From an uncultured Synechococcaceae cyanobacterium (lineage in GTDB: Bacteria; Cyanobacteriota; Cyanobacteriia; PCC-6307; Cyanobiaceae), in contig CACGPQ010000002.1 of the NCBI GenBank assembly GCA_902574955.1, forward strand, positions 1 through 64,000: a stretch of 64,000 nucleotides of DNA, read 5' to 3'. Position numbers and translations under genes: made by a program. The notes beneath the pieces are model-generated. The model was not told where the DNA came from and made no database searches. It was given only the letters and a program-made list of their open reading frames with translations. Below, one piece after another: positions 1 through 11,335 of the stretch (position 1 is its first letter; each line of letters opens with the position of its first letter).

Positions 1-1
1 T

Positions 2-1246
2 GGAAAAACTAAAGTTTTATCCTCTTCTGAAGCTTTGAAAATTGTTAATGGTTTAGAGTTAATAAAAATTGAGTATATGGAGGGTAAATTTTCTCCTGGC
101 CCACCTTCTGAAGATATTCACTATTGCATAGAAGAGAAGCTGATAAGTTTAATTGGTGAAACTGGAAAAAAATTACATACAGGTAGAAGTAGAAATGATC
201 AAGTTGGTACAGATATAAGATTATGGCTAAGAAAAGAGATTGACAATATTGAAATTTTAATAACTGATTTGCAAAAATCCTTCTTAAATCTTGCGAAATC
301 CAATATTTATACCTTAATTCCTGGATATACTCACATGCAAAGAGCTCAACCATTATCTTTGGCTCATCATTTATTGGCTTACATAGAAATGCTCCAAAGA
401 GACCGTGAAAGGTTTAAAGAAGTACGCAGAAGAGTTAATATTTCTCCGTTAGGAGCTGCAGCATTAGCTGGAACAAAAATAAAAATAGATAGGCACTTTA
501 CAGCTTTAGAATTGGGTTTTGAAAAGATTTATAAAAATAGTATTGATGCAGTAAGTGATAGAGATTTTTGTATAGAGTTTGTCTCTGCATCTGCTTTGTT
601 GATGTCTCATTTAAGTAAAATTTCAGAGGAAATAATTTTATGGGTAACTGATGAATTTTCTTTTGCAAAATTAACAGATAAATGTGCAACAGGTAGTAGC
701 TTAATGCCACAGAAAAAAAATCCCGACGTTCCAGAATTGATAAGAGGTAAGACTGGCAGAGTGTATGGACATCTCCAGGCATTGTTAACGATGGTCAAAG
801 GGGTACCACTCTCGTACAATAAGGATTTTCAAGAGGATAAAGAGCCAATATTTGATACTGCAGAAACAATATCTTCTTGTATTAAAGCAATGACTATTCT
901 AATGAGTGAGGGTATTGAATTTAATATTAAAAATCTCTCTGATTCTGTAGAAAAAGACTTTTCTAATGCTACTGATTTGGCAGATTACTTAGTTGGTAAA
1001 GATGTTCCTTTTAGGACTGCTTATCAAGTTGTTGGCGAAATAGTTAAATATTGCCTGGAGAGAAAAATGTTATTTAAAAATCTCAAAATTGATGAATTTA
1101 AAAAATTTCATCCCGAATTTGATGAGGATGTTTTTTTTGATCTTAAACCTCTGAATGTCGTTAAATCAAGAAATAGTCAAGGTGGCACAGGTTTTGTTCA
1201 GGTAGAAAAAGAGGTAAAAAATTGGCAAAAAAAATTGATACTTTGA
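2..1246 (+). CDS. argH: Argininosuccinate lyase (5' end truncated by window start)
   Basis: Frame is open to the left edge; [21 protein letters not shown] and [20 protein letters not shown] signatures. Confidence 0.96.
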   Translation, partial: GKTKVLSSSEALKIVNGLELIKIEYMEGKFSPGPPSEDIHYCIEEKLISLIGETGKKLHTGRSRNDQVGTDIRLWLRKEIDNIEILITDLQKSFLNLAKSNIYTLIPGYTHMQRAQPLSLAHHLLAYIEMLQRDRERFKEVRRRVNISPLGAAALAGTKIKIDRHFTALELGFEKIYKNSIDAVSDRDFCIEFVSASALLMSHLSKISEEIILWVTDEFSFAKLTDKCATGSSLMPQKKNPDVPELIRGKTGRVYGHLQALLTMVKGVPLSYNKDFQEDKEPIFDTAETISSCIKAMTILMSEGIEFNIKNLSDSVEKDFSNATDLADYLVGKDVPFRTAYQVVGEIVKYCLERKMLFKNLKIDEFKKFHPEFDEDVFFDLKPLNVVKSRNSQGGTGFVQVEKEVKNWQKKLIL

Positions 1247-1305
1247 AATTCAAGTATTTTTCTACAACAAGGGTATGCTTTGAAGTAGAATAATAAAGTT
1301 ATTGG

Positions 1306-1326
1306 ACTACTTATTGTAGTTTTTTT
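1306..1326 (+). terminator. Candidate Rho-independent terminator downstream of argH
   Basis: ACTAC-TTATT-GTAGT hairpin followed by T7 tract; short AT-rich stem. Confidence 0.5.
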
Positions 1327-1356
1327 ATAAGGTAAATTTTCTTTGTTGAGTTTAAA

Positions 1357-1878
1357 GTGAGTATTTTTGTTGGCAATTTGCCGTTCCGCGCAGAGCGTGA
1401 AGATGTTATAAAGTTATTTGTTCCTTTTGGTGAGGTTTTAAATTGTTCTCTCCCCTTGGAGAGAGATACTGGAAGGAAAAGAGGATTCGCATTTATCGAA
1501 ATGGCAGATGAAGCAATTGAGTCAACCGCTATAGATGGTTTGCAAGGCACCGAACTTATGGGTAGGCCATTAAGAATTAATAAAGCCGAGCCAAGAGGTT
1601 CTGGTGGATCTCGTAGAGGACCAAGAGGCGGCTATGGCGGCGGTAATAATGGTGGTGGCTATGGCGGCGGCTATGGCGGCGGTAGTAATAATAGTGGCGG
1701 CTATGGTAATAGTAATTCTGGATCTAATAGTTCTTACGCTAATAAATCCTCTGGTGCAGAAGGTTGGGAAGACAGAAGTTATGTAAATTCTTCTGAAAAT
1801 ACTGAATATGAAAATGGTAGAAGCAGGAGAAAAAGGGGAGTATCCAATGACAGTAATGCTTCAAACGAGATAAATTAG
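1357..1878 (+). CDS. RRM-domain RNA-binding protein with glycine-rich C-terminus (GTG start)
   Basis: RNP motifs IFVGNLP and KRGFAFIEM; GGYGGG-rich tail. Confidence 0.92.
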   Translation: MSIFVGNLPFRAEREDVIKLFVPFGEVLNCSLPLERDTGRKRGFAFIEMADEAIESTAIDGLQGTELMGRPLRINKAEPRGSGGSRRGPRGGYGGGNNGGGYGGGYGGGSNNSGGYGNSNSGSNSSYANKSSGAEGWEDRSYVNSSENTEYENGRSRRKRGVSNDSNASNEIN

Positions 1879-2879
1879 TAACCCATATCTTCAAGTGCGC
1901 TCGTCAATTGAAATAAATGTTCAATATTTAATTCTTTTTTTATAGACTTATTTGATATTTGATTTCTCCAGATTTTTGCTTTCGGTATCCCTTCAACTAA
2001 ATTTATAAGATGTTTACAGATATCCCACGATTTTCCTCCATTTTTTAAATGCGACTCTATGTATGGAATTAATGAGAATATAATATTTGAAGCAGATTTG
2101 GGTTTTGCATTAATTCCATAAATCTTTTGATCAATTTCAGACCACCTTAAAGGATGTTTATATATTGCCCTACCAATCATGACTCCATCAAAATCATTTA
2201 AGGCTTTTAATGATTCATCGATATTTGTTAAACCCCCGTTGATTTCTATTAATAATTTTGGATTTGCTTTTTTCAATTTTTTTACTAAATCATAATTTAA
2301 TGGAGGTATAGTTCTGTTTTGCTTTGGATTTAGACCTTTTAATATAGCTTTCCTTGCATGAACTGTAAATCTGTCTGCACCAGCATTTGCGATAATTCTT
2401 ACGAAATTATTCAAGTTAACGAAACTATCATCATTGTCTACGCCAATTCTGTGTTTGATTGTAACCGGTAAGTTGCAATTATTTTTTAAGGCTTCAATAC
2501 ATTTTGCTACTTTTTCAGGGTCTTTCATAAGTGAAGCTCCAAAATTTCCAGAACAGACTCTTGGACTAGGACAACCAACATTAAAGTTTATTTCGTCATA
2601 ACCCCAATCCTCTGCCATTCGGGCTGTTTCTTTAAGGATTTGTGGATCGTCCCCACCAAACTGAATTGATATTGGGTGTTCCTCACGATTAAAATCGAGA
2701 AAATTTTCTTTTTTATTCGTATAGACTAAACTCTGAGCCACAATCATTTCTGTATAAAGCAGAGCTTCAGAACTTATTTTCCTCATTATCATTCTGAAGT
2801 GTTTATCAGTACAATCCATCATTGGAGCAATACTTAATTTATGAATATTTTTAATAGAATTAGGTTGTGTTAAATTCAT
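1875..2879 (-). CDS. tRNA-dihydrouridine synthase (DusA-like)
   Basis: SIAPMMDCTDKHFR, NFNVGCPSPRV, FTVHARKA, NGG motifs. Confidence 0.93.
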   Translation of the reverse strand: MNLTQPNSIKNIHKLSIAPMMDCTDKHFRMIMRKISSEALLYTEMIVAQSLVYTNKKENFLDFNREEHPISIQFGGDDPQILKETARMAEDWGYDEINFNVGCPSPRVCSGNFGASLMKDPEKVAKCIEALKNNCNLPVTIKHRIGVDNDDSFVNLNNFVRIIANAGADRFTVHARKAILKGLNPKQNRTIPPLNYDLVKKLKKANPKLLIEINGGLTNIDESLKALNDFDGVMIGRAIYKHPLRWSEIDQKIYGINAKPKSASNIIFSLIPYIESHLKNGGKSWDICKHLINLVEGIPKAKIWRNQISNKSIKKELNIEHLFQLTSALEDMGY

Positions 2880-2901
2880 TACTTTTTTGTGATTTAAATA
2901 T

Positions 2902-3396
2902 ATGAATCAATTTCTATCAAGAAGAGCTTTTATTCTAATTCCTACCATGTCAATCTTAAAAATAATCTTTAAGCCTCTTCAAGTATTAGCATCTTCACTT
3001 TCTCCTAAAGAAGAGTGGAATTTCTCAAAGGATGAATGGAAAGCTAGGCTCAATCCAGAATCTTATTATATTTTGAGGGAGGAAGGTACTGAAAGAGCTT
3101 TCAGTAGTCCATTAAATAATGAGAAAAGAAAAGGGATTTTTCACTGTGCAGGATGCGATTTGCCGCTTTTTTCCTCAGATAAAAAGTACGATAGTGGTAC
3201 AGGATGGCCAAGCTTTTGGGATTCAATTCAAGGATCAGTAGAAACAAAAGTTGATTTCAAGTTAATTGTCCCTAGAACCGAATATCATTGTTCTAGATGC
3301 GGAGGTCATCAAGGACATGTCTTCAATGATGGACCACTTCCCAGTGGCAAAAGATTTTGTAACAATGGATTAGCATTAAGGTTTGTTCCTGACTAA
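2902..3396 (+). CDS. msrB: Peptide-methionine (R)-S-oxide reductase MsrB with N-terminal export-like segment
   Basis: [25 protein letters not shown] and [14 protein letters not shown]...RFCNNG; N-terminal SRRAFI + hydrophobic stretch. Confidence 0.94.
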   Translation: MNQFLSRRAFILIPTMSILKIIFKPLQVLASSLSPKEEWNFSKDEWKARLNPESYYILREEGTERAFSSPLNNEKRKGIFHCAGCDLPLFSSDKKYDSGTGWPSFWDSIQGSVETKVDFKLIVPRTEYHCSRCGGHQGHVFNDGPLPSGKRFCNNGLALRFVPD

Positions 3397-3403
3397 AGAT
3401 TTG

Positions 3404-3417
3404 TGCGGCCTTCCGCA
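3404..3417. terminator. Small GC-rich hairpin between msrB and grpE
   Basis: TGCGG-CCTT-CCGCA inverted repeat; T-tract is imperfect. Confidence 0.3.
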
Positions 3418-3470
3418 ACTTGTTTTGTGCAACACTTTATTGGAGAATAGTTTTATTAAATTTTAGAAAA

Positions 3471-4187
3471 ATGATTGAAAATCAATCAGACAGTATTGAT
3501 AATAAAGAAAATGATGTTTCTAACCAGGATAATAATCCTGAAGATATATCATCTACGCAAAATTCAACTACTGAAAATGACGTAATGTCTTCTCACGAGA
3601 CAGAGGAAATAAATACTGAAGAATTAAAAAATACCATTTCTAATAATGATGCAAGATTAGAACAATTAGAAAAAGAGCATGAAACATTAAAAAATCAATA
3701 TATAAGGATTTCAGCAGATTTTGAAAATTTTAGAAAGAGGCAGTCTAGGGATCAGGACGATTTAAAAATTCAACTTGTTTCAAAGACTTTAACGTCAATA
3801 CTCCCTATTGTTGATAATTTTGAGAGAGCAAGACAACAACTTAAACCAGAAACTGACGAAGCTCAAGCTCTTCATAGAAGTTATCAAGGATTGTATAAAC
3901 AATTGGTAGAAGTTTTAAAACAACAGGGTGTGTCACCCATGAGAGTTGTTGGTCAGCAATTTGATCCAAACTTGCATGAAGCTGTATTAAGAGAGCCTAG
4001 TGAAGAGTTTGAAGCTGATTTTATTATTGAAGAATTGCAGCGAGGATATCATCTAGAAGGTAAGGTGTTGAGACATGCATTGGTTAAGGTTTCTATGGGA
4101 CCTGGTAAACAAAATTCACAACAGGAAGTAGAAAAGGATACAGTTGAAGGGGATGTTGATTCAGAGGTAAATACTTCTGAAGATTAA
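3471..4187 (+). CDS. grpE: Nucleotide exchange factor GrpE (probable start at 3471 rather than ORF start 3420)
   Basis: [13 protein letters not shown]...[10 protein letters not shown]...[12 protein letters not shown]; followed by dnaJ. Confidence 0.93.
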   Translation: MIENQSDSIDNKENDVSNQDNNPEDISSTQNSTTENDVMSSHETEEINTEELKNTISNNDARLEQLEKEHETLKNQYIRISADFENFRKRQSRDQDDLKIQLVSKTLTSILPIVDNFERARQQLKPETDEAQALHRSYQGLYKQLVEVLKQQGVSPMRVVGQQFDPNLHEAVLREPSEEFEADFIIEELQRGYHLEGKVLRHALVKVSMGPGKQNSQQEVEKDTVEGDVDSEVNTSED

Positions 4188-4219
4188 TAAATTCTAAATT
4201 CTTATATGAGCATTATCTA

Positions 4220-5344
4220 ATGGCTGATTTTTACCAAATACTTGGAGTTTCAAGAGATGCTGATGCGGATACCTTAAAAAGGGCATATAGAAAATTAGCA
4301 AGACAATATCATCCTGATGTTAATAAAGAACCTGGTGCTGAAGATAAATTTAAAGAGATTGGCAAGGCTTATGAAGCATTAGCTGATCCTGAAACACGAG
4401 CTAGATATGATCAGTTCGGAGAGGCAGGCCTTGGTGGTGCGGCTGGAATGCCTGATATGGGGGATATGGGCGGCTTTGCAGATTTATTTGAAACCTTTTT
4501 TAATGGTTTTGGGGGACAAAATCCTCAGGGAGGAAGAACTCAAAGAAGAGGCCCTCAACAAGGAGATGATCTAAGGTATGACCTAAATGTTGACTTTAAA
4601 GATGCAATTTTTGGCCAACAAAGAGAAATTAAAATTCCTCATCTTGAGACATGTGAAGTCTGTAGGGGAACAGGCGCCAAACCAGGAACCGGACCAAAAA
4701 CTTGTTCAACATGTGGAGGAAGTGGACAAGTTAGAAGAGCTACGAGAACACCTTTCGGAAATTTCACACAAGTTGCTGAATGCCCTTCATGTAATGGAGC
4801 TGGTCAAATAATTGCAGATCCATGTGTAAGTTGCGGCGGTAATGGAGTAAAGCAAGTCAGAAAAAAATTAAGAATTAATATTCCTGCAGGAGTTGATACT
4901 GGTACTAAATTAAGAGTTTCTGGAGAGGGAAATGTTGGTTTGAAAGGGGGTCCACCTGGAGACCTTTATGTTTTTATCAAGGTTAAGAATGATGCAAATC
5001 TAAAAAGAGATGGTGTAACTATTTACTCAGAAATAGCTGTGAGTTATTTACAGGCTATTTTAGGCGATACTGTTGAAATTACTACAGTTGATGGAAATGT
5101 TAATTTAAAAATTCCAAGTGGTACCCAGCCAAATACAACTCTTTCACTTGAGAATAAAGGTGTACCTAGACTTGGTAATCCTGTTGCGAGAGGAAATCAT
5201 GAAGTTCTAGTAAAGGTAAAATTGCCAACTCGTATAACTGATGAAGAACGAAAGCTTTTAGAGGGGTTAGCTTCTCAATATTCAGATAAAAATATTAATT
5301 CTAGTAGTGGACTTTTTAGTAAATTATTTGGTAAAGAATCCTGA
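4220..5344 (+). CDS. dnaJ: Chaperone DnaJ (type I)
   Basis: J-domain with HPD, G/F region, four CxxCxGxG zinc repeats. Confidence 0.97.
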   Translation: MADFYQILGVSRDADADTLKRAYRKLARQYHPDVNKEPGAEDKFKEIGKAYEALADPETRARYDQFGEAGLGGAAGMPDMGDMGGFADLFETFFNGFGGQNPQGGRTQRRGPQQGDDLRYDLNVDFKDAIFGQQREIKIPHLETCEVCRGTGAKPGTGPKTCSTCGGSGQVRRATRTPFGNFTQVAECPSCNGAGQIIADPCVSCGGNGVKQVRKKLRINIPAGVDTGTKLRVSGEGNVGLKGGPPGDLYVFIKVKNDANLKRDGVTIYSEIAVSYLQAILGDTVEITTVDGNVNLKIPSGTQPNTTLSLENKGVPRLGNPVARGNHEVLVKVKLPTRITDEERKLLEGLASQYSDKNINSSSGLFSKLFGKES

Positions 5345-5574
5345 TGAATTCTTTAAAGCATTTGGATCTTAAATCTGTTCCATGTCCTTTAAATGTCGTC
5401 AAAATCAAATTGACTTTGGAGAAGTTATCTAAAAATGAACAACTTATAGTTGAATTAGATAAAGGCGAACCAGAAGAAATGGTATTTAATAATTTAAAAG
5501 AGATGGGATTTTTGTTTAAAACAATTAAAGAAAATGAAAAATTTATAAAAATAAAAATATTGAATGAAAAATAA
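5344..5574 (+). CDS. TusA/SirA-like sulfurtransferase family protein
   Basis: LDLKSVPCPLNVVKIKLTLEKL motif; ATG overlaps dnaJ stop (TGATG). Confidence 0.8.
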   Translation: MNSLKHLDLKSVPCPLNVVKIKLTLEKLSKNEQLIVELDKGEPEEMVFNNLKEMGFLFKTIKENEKFIKIKILNEK

Positions 5575-6481
5575 TAGTAAACATTTAGGTTTAGTTACGA
5601 AAAAATTTAATGATTTTTTTTTAGTTGACTTAAAAAATCAAGAAAACTCTGTAAATAGTGATAAGTTTTTGTGTAAGGTTAGGAAGTCTATAAATTTCAA
5701 GGATCAATTAATTTATGTTGGAGACGAGGTAGTAATTGAAAATATTGATTTAAAAAACAAACGTGCAGTGATAAAAAGTCTAAAAAAAAGAAAAAATTTC
5801 TTGGTTAGACCCTCAGTCGCAAATATTTCTAATATATACGTTGTTTTTTCTGTTGAAGAGCCAGAGTTAAATTTATCTCAAGTAAATAGGTTTTTGATAT
5901 CAGCAGAATCTATCGGTGTTGAAGTGTCATTAGTTTTGACAAAATGTGATTTAATTTCAGATATAAAAAGATCTTCGTTAATCGATAAATTTAAGAAATG
6001 GGGTTATCAAGTAATAACTTTAAGTTTAGAAAAATCTGATTACTTTAATAATTTATTAGCTGAGTTAAAGCAAAAAGAGTGTTCGATTTTTATGGGACCA
6101 TCCGGCGTTGGCAAAACTACTTTACTTAACATGATAATTCCAGGTCTTCAAAATAGTACTTCTCCAGTTTCCAATAAAATAAAGAGAGGTAAAAACACTA
6201 CTCGAAATGTAGAGTTATTTTCTATATCAAATCATAGTTATATTGTGGATACTCCTGGTTTTAATATGCAACCTATTAAGATTGATATTAGTTTGTTACC
6301 AAATCTTTATCCCGAAATATATAAACAGATAATCGATGAAGAAATTAAGTGTAAATTTCGTAACTGCTTACATTTAAACGATGAGGGGTGTAATTTAAAT
6401 AAATCTTTCGAAAGATATTCTTTTTATAAAGAAATGATTGAGTCTTCTAAGAGTCGCTATTATCAAAACCAGGAAGATTAA
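5564..6481 (+). CDS. rsgA: Ribosome small subunit-dependent GTPase A
   Basis: OB-fold N-term, permuted GTPase ([25 protein letters not shown]), C-terminal Cys/His zinc motif. Confidence 0.93.
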   Translation: MKNNSKHLGLVTKKFNDFFLVDLKNQENSVNSDKFLCKVRKSINFKDQLIYVGDEVVIENIDLKNKRAVIKSLKKRKNFLVRPSVANISNIYVVFSVEEPELNLSQVNRFLISAESIGVEVSLVLTKCDLISDIKRSSLIDKFKKWGYQVITLSLEKSDYFNNLLAELKQKECSIFMGPSGVGKTTLLNMIIPGLQNSTSPVSNKIKRGKNTTRNVELFSISNHSYIVDTPGFNMQPIKIDISLLPNLYPEIYKQIIDEEIKCKFRNCLHLNDEGCNLNKSFERYSFYKEMIESSKSRYYQNQED

Positions 6482-6797
6482 GATTTAATCCACCAGTCAA
6501 ATCATTCATCCTTTCTTTCATAGTTGTAGTAGATAATTCATGAGCTTTTTGAATAGCTTGTAAAATATTCTGCTCTATTTTTTCTTTATCTGCATTTAAA
6601 ATATTTTCTTCTACTTTTACTTTTAAAGGAAGTTGATTTCCACTTATCCAGACCGTTATCATCTCGTCATCACTTTTTCCTTCAATCTCCATATTTTCAA
6701 GTTCATCTTGTAATTTTTGAGCATCTTGCTGAATTTGTTTAGCTTTTTTAAAAGCTTCTGTAAGTTGTCCAAAGTTAGGAAGTCCAAAACCTGCCAT
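6447..6797 (-). CDS. YbaB/EbfC family nucleoid-associated protein
   Basis: Short protein with [20 protein letters not shown] and [18 protein letters not shown]. Confidence 0.9.
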   Translation of the reverse strand: MAGFGLPNFGQLTEAFKKAKQIQQDAQKLQDELENMEIEGKSDDEMITVWISGNQLPLKVKVEENILNADKEKIEQNILQAIQKAHELSTTTMKERMNDLTGGLNLNLPGFDNSDS

Positions 6798-6814
6798 TTT
6801 GTAAAAAAGTTTCT

Positions 6815-7708
6815 TTAGTAAGGATAGTCAAAACCAATCATTCTTACTTCAGGTTGCAAAAAAATTCCTTTTTTTTCTAGTACTTTTTGTTGAATTACTG
6901 TTATTAATTGATATATATCTTTTGAACTTGCTGAAGAGGTGTTAATTATAAAATTTGAATGCATTGTAGAAATTTCTGCACCGCCAATTTTAAATCCCTT
7001 TAAACCCATATCATCAATTAATTTTGCAGCATAATTATTTTTAGGATTTTTAAACACACTACCAAAACTAGGCTGATGATAAGGTTGTGTTTCTGTTTTA
7101 AATTTTAGGTTGTTTTTGGTTGTTTGAATTAATTCTTCGAGATTTCCATTAGGTTCAAAATGTAATCTTGCACTAATAATTGTTAAATCATTTCTTTGAA
7201 AAGAGCTATATCTATACTCAAAATTGATATCTTTTTTTTCAATTTCAAGTTTTTCATGAGTTTTATTCTTTATAACTTTTACTGAAATAAGATTTTTTGC
7301 TAGCGATAAATTACTCGTACCAGCATTCATATAAATTGCTCCTCCTAATGTTCCTGGAATTCCGACAGCCCATTCCCCTCCTCGTAATCCATTTTTAGCA
7401 AGAGAATTAGATAATGTTGGGAGCATTACACCTGCTTCCGCTTCAACAATTCCTGAATATGGCTCTATCCTTAATGATTTCAATTTTTTTGTACAAATAA
7501 CTAAGCCTTTTATGAAAATATTATTTATTAAAAGATTTGAACCTGCGCCTATTATTTGACATCTTTGTTTGTTTAAATTAGCCCATTTTATTAGATATGA
7601 AAATTCTTCAATGCTTCTTGGTTCAGCAAAATATTCAGCTACTCCGCCCACTTTTATAGTTGTATAATTTCTTAAATTAAAGTTTTCAGAAAAATTTTTC
7701 TTATTCAT
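6815..7708 (-). CDS. murB: UDP-N-acetylenolpyruvoylglucosamine reductase
   Basis: [40 protein letters not shown] motifs. Confidence 0.96.
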   Translation of the reverse strand: MNKKNFSENFNLRNYTTIKVGGVAEYFAEPRSIEEFSYLIKWANLNKQRCQIIGAGSNLLINNIFIKGLVICTKKLKSLRIEPYSGIVEAEAGVMLPTLSNSLAKNGLRGGEWAVGIPGTLGGAIYMNAGTSNLSLAKNLISVKVIKNKTHEKLEIEKKDINFEYRYSSFQRNDLTIISARLHFEPNGNLEELIQTTKNNLKFKTETQPYHQPSFGSVFKNPKNNYAAKLIDDMGLKGFKIGGAEISTMHSNFIINTSSASSKDIYQLITVIQQKVLEKKGIFLQPEVRMIGFDYPY

Positions 7709-7711
7709 ACA

Positions 7712-9133
7712 TTAGTTATCTTTTTTAATTGTTTTTGTATTTAAAATTGACCAGAAATTATGACAATCACCAGCTCCCATATTCAAAATTAAATCTCCTT
7801 TTTGAGTTAATTCGTAAAAATTCTTTTTAAGTTCATAATAATTATTTATGTAAATAACATTTTTATTTTTTTTATAAATCAGATCAGTGATAATTTTCGA
7901 AGTAATTTTATCTTCGTTTCTTTCTCCAGCTCCATAAATACTGGTTACATAGATAAAATCTGCTTTTGATAATTCTTCAGCAAATTCTTTAGTAAATTGC
8001 ATTACTCGAGAGTATCTATGAGGTTGAAATATAGCTAATAATCTACTTTTTTCAAATTCATTATTATGTTTTTGCTGAATCAATAATCTTCCTAATTTAA
8101 TCGTTTCTTTTATTTCGTTTGGGTGATGTGCATAATCATCATATAAACTTCTTTCTTCTATTTGACCTCTGAATTCAAATCTTTTTTTCGGCAATTTCAG
8201 ATATTTTATATTTTTCTTAATTTCTATAAAATCTACTCCTATCATTCTTGAAGCTGCTATTGCTGCGGTGATATTAGATAGATTATGTAAGCCTGGAATT
8301 GGAATATTTAAACTACTAATGAAATTTCCATTTTCATAATATTTTCCAATTGTATACTTTGAATTAATTGCAGTCGGAATTATTGCATATGCTACGTTTT
8401 TAGCAGTAATGTTTGACCAATTAAAATTAGAATAAAAATTATTTTTTGAGGTTTCACAATCAAAATTAACTAGTAATTTTTTAGAGTTTTTAGCGAAACT
8501 TTTAAAAGAAGATATGACTTCACTTAAATTAGAAAAGTGATCGCAATGATCAAAATCAATATTATTGATTATTCCTATATCAGATTTATATTTGTTAATT
8601 GTCCCATCAGATTCATCAACTTCAGCTACTAAGTATTTTGTATTTTCTAAATGACAATTAGAGTTGTAAATAGGAATTATTCCTCCAGTAATTGAAGAAG
8701 AATTACGTGTACATAACTCAAGTATTGTAGAAAGAAATGTACTGGTTGATGTTTTTCCGTGGCTGCCTGCTACCGCCAATGCAGTATAAGTGCGCATTAG
8801 CATTGCAAGTATCTCTGAACGATGTTTTATTGATAAATTTTTTTCTCTGCAGTATGAAAATTCTTCATTTTCTGGCTTGATTGCAGAGCTTACAACAAAA
8901 TTAATCAATTTGTTGGTAAATTTCGTAATAACAAATTCAATATTTTGTCGAACTTGCGAAGTAAATATTACTGCACCTAATTCCTCTAATTTATAAGTTT
9001 CATCGTTTTTAATTAAATCTGATCCTGAAACTGAACAACCTTTTTTAAGTAAACCTATTGCTAATGCTGACATCCCAATACCTCCAATCCCAATAAAATG
9101 AAAATGACTTTTCAATAGTAAATTTTTTTCCAA
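7712..9133 (-). CDS. murC: UDP-N-acetylmuramate--L-alanine ligase
   Basis: HFIGIGGIGMSALA, AVAGSHGKTSTSTF, DDYAHHPNEI motifs. Confidence 0.97.
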   Translation of the reverse strand: MEKNLLLKSHFHFIGIGGIGMSALAIGLLKKGCSVSGSDLIKNDETYKLEELGAVIFTSQVRQNIEFVITKFTNKLINFVVSSAIKPENEEFSYCREKNLSIKHRSEILAMLMRTYTALAVAGSHGKTSTSTFLSTILELCTRNSSSITGGIIPIYNSNCHLENTKYLVAEVDESDGTINKYKSDIGIINNIDFDHCDHFSNLSEVISSFKSFAKNSKKLLVNFDCETSKNNFYSNFNWSNITAKNVAYAIIPTAINSKYTIGKYYENGNFISSLNIPIPGLHNLSNITAAIAASRMIGVDFIEIKKNIKYLKLPKKRFEFRGQIEERSLYDDYAHHPNEIKETIKLGRLLIQQKHNNEFEKSRLLAIFQPHRYSRVMQFTKEFAEELSKADFIYVTSIYGAGERNEDKITSKIITDLIYKKNKNVIYINNYYELKKNFYELTQKGDLILNMGAGDCHNFWSILNTKTIKKDN

Positions 9134-9325
9134 TGTTTATCTTTTACTTAAATCAAAATAACTTCTAGGTAAAATTTTGCTATTCTTTCTTAAAAAAAAA
9201 TGTTTTTTTTCTTGAATTAATACAAAACTAGACTTATTTGCTTAATAAATCAAAAAAACCTTACGTTATTGCACAAAATTCAGTATGATCAGCAACTTAG
9301 GTTAATCATTTAGAAATTATTAGTT

Positions 9326-10348
9326 ATGACTTTGCGTGTTGCAATTAACGGCTTTGGCAGAATTGGTCGAAACTTTATGCGTTGTTGGCTTAGTAGAGGG
9401 GCTTACACCAATATTGAAGTAGTTGGAATTAACGTTACCTCAGATCCTAAGACTAATGCTCATCTATTAAAGTATGACTCAGTTCTTGGTCAACTTGATG
9501 GTGTTGATATTCAATATACTGATGATACTTTTGTAATTAATAACAAGACAATTAAATGTTTCTCTGATAGAAACCCATTGAATCTCCCTTGGAAAGATTG
9601 GGGTGTAGATTTGGTTATTGAATCTACAGGAGTATTTAATACAGACGTAGGTGCAAGTAAGCACTTAGAGGTAGGAGCAAAAAAAGTCATCTTAACTGCT
9701 CCTGGTAAAGGGGATGGCGTTGGTACTTATGTGGTTGGAGTAAATGCTGATACATATAAACACAAAGATTATGATATTTTGAGCAATGCTAGTTGTACAA
9801 CTAACTGTTTAGCTCCAGTTGTTAAAGTTTTAGACCAAACTTTTGGGATTAGCAAAGGTTTGATGACTACAATTCATAGTTATACAGGGGATCAAAGAAT
9901 TTTAGATAACAGTCATAGAGATCTAAGAAGGGCTAGAGCCGCCGCTACAAACATTGTTCCTACTTCTACTGGAGCTGCAAAAGCAGTAGCACTGGTATAT
10001 CCAGAAATGAAAGGAAAACTAACAGGAATTGCAATGAGAGTTCCAACTCCTAATGTTTCAGCAGTAGATTTTGTTTTTGAATCTTCTAAATCGGTCACAA
10101 CTGAAGAAGTCAATAATGCTCTCAAGGAAGCATCTCTAAGCTCAATGAAGGGCATTATTAAGTATGGAGATGAACCACTAGTGTCTAGCGATTATGCAGG
10201 TACCAATGAATCATCAATTGTAGATAGTGATCTTACTATGTGTATTGGAGATAACCTTGTAAAGGTCCTTGCATGGTATGACAATGAGTGGGGTTATAGT
10301 CAGAGAGTTGTAGATTTAGCAGAGATTGTTGCTAAAAATTGGGAGTAA
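9326..10348 (+). CDS. gap2: Glyceraldehyde-3-phosphate dehydrogenase (Gap2 type)
   Basis: [38 protein letters not shown]. Confidence 0.97.
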   Translation: MTLRVAINGFGRIGRNFMRCWLSRGAYTNIEVVGINVTSDPKTNAHLLKYDSVLGQLDGVDIQYTDDTFVINNKTIKCFSDRNPLNLPWKDWGVDLVIESTGVFNTDVGASKHLEVGAKKVILTAPGKGDGVGTYVVGVNADTYKHKDYDILSNASCTTNCLAPVVKVLDQTFGISKGLMTTIHSYTGDQRILDNSHRDLRRARAAATNIVPTSTGAAKAVALVYPEMKGKLTGIAMRVPTPNVSAVDFVFESSKSVTTEEVNNALKEASLSSMKGIIKYGDEPLVSSDYAGTNESSIVDSDLTMCIGDNLVKVLAWYDNEWGYSQRVVDLAEIVAKNWE

Positions 10349-11335
10349 TCAAAAGTGTTTGAAAGGTTTGTTTTTAAGTAATTTGATTTTTTTATTATCT
10401 TTAAATTCTATTGATGGTTCACCATCAGCAAAAAAACCAATCTCATAAATATCTTTATCAAGTTTAGATAAATTCTCTGCCCATTTTTTTGGCAATGAGA
10501 AAACTAATTCATAATCTTCACCTCCAAAAAAATAATATCGGTCCCATTTATCTCCTTTAGGCCAATCCTTATCTTTAGGTATTTTTTCATAATTTATGAT
10601 CGCTTTACAGTTGCTAGCTGTTGCTAAATCTTTTAAGGCTTGAAATAGACCATCACTGCTATCAGTACATCCTATTCTTCTTATTTTTTTGTTTGAGCGA
10701 GTTTTGAGGAGATTATTTAGAAAATTTGGGTAAACTCTAGGGCGACAAAAATGTTCAATGGACTTAATGATTAATCTTTTATTAAGTGAAAATTCATTAT
10801 CTAAATTAATTTTATTTTGTATCAAAAATCCCAGTTTGCTAAGACCATGAGTACCTGTAGTTAGGATTATATCTCCGGCTTTACATGCGTTTCTTCGTAA
10901 TTCAAGCTCACCTTGAATTCCAAAGGCCGTAATTGAAATGATTTTTTGATCTCCCTTTGAGCAATCTCCTCCTAGAATCACGCCGCCATATTTTTTCAAT
11001 GCTTTATTTATTCCTTTGTATAATTCTTCAACCCAAATCCACTCAGTTTTAGCAGGTAGAACTAGAGTTACTGTAATACCTATAGTTTTTTTGCTTCCAC
11101 TGGATAATAAGTCAGAGATGTTGCTAACAACTGCTTTCCACCCAAGGTCCCTAGGGCCAATAGTAATGTCATTGAAATGAACATTTTCTACCAAAGAATC
11201 AGTATTAACAAGTAAATTTTCATTTTTAGTTTTGATTAAAGCACAATCATCTGAAATTTGATTTTTAGGCATAAATTTTCCTAGCCTATTTATTAATTCT
11301 TTTTCTCCTATATCTTCTAATATTTCTTTATGCAT
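10349..11335 (-). CDS. thiL: Thiamine-monophosphate kinase
   Basis: DDCALI, NTDSLVENVHF, GGDCSKGDQ, TDSSDGLFQAL, GGEDYELVFS. Confidence 0.93.
   Translation of the reverse strand: MHKEILEDIGEKELINRLGKFMPKNQISDDCALIKTKNENLLVNTDSLVENVHFNDITIGPRDLGWKAVVSNISDLLSSGSKKTIGITVTLVLPAKTEWIWVEELYKGINKALKKYGGVILGGDCSKGDQKIISITAFGIQGELELRRNACKAGDIILTTGTHGLSKLGFLIQNKINLDNEFSLNKRLIIKSIEHFCRPRVYPNFLNNLLKTRSNKKIRRIGCTDSSDGLFQALKDLATASNCKAIINYEKIPKDKDWPKGDKWDRYYFFGGEDYELVFSLPKKWAENLSKLDKDIYEIGFFADGEPSIEFKDNKKIKLLKNKPFKHF

Noticed and set aside
45-819. Minus-strand ORFs (102, 94 and 70 aa) inside argH
   Set aside because: Antisense to strongly conserved argH; no motif or start context
1604-1786. 60-aa ORF in +1 frame of the RRM protein glycine-rich tail
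   Set aside because: Arises from the GGCTATGGCGGC low-complexity repeat; the real frame is the RRM protein
3397-3470. Possible CIRCE heat-shock operator upstream of grpE-dnaJ
   Set aside because: No TTAGCACTC-N9-GAGTGCTAA inverted repeat seen; only a short GCGG/CCGC hairpin
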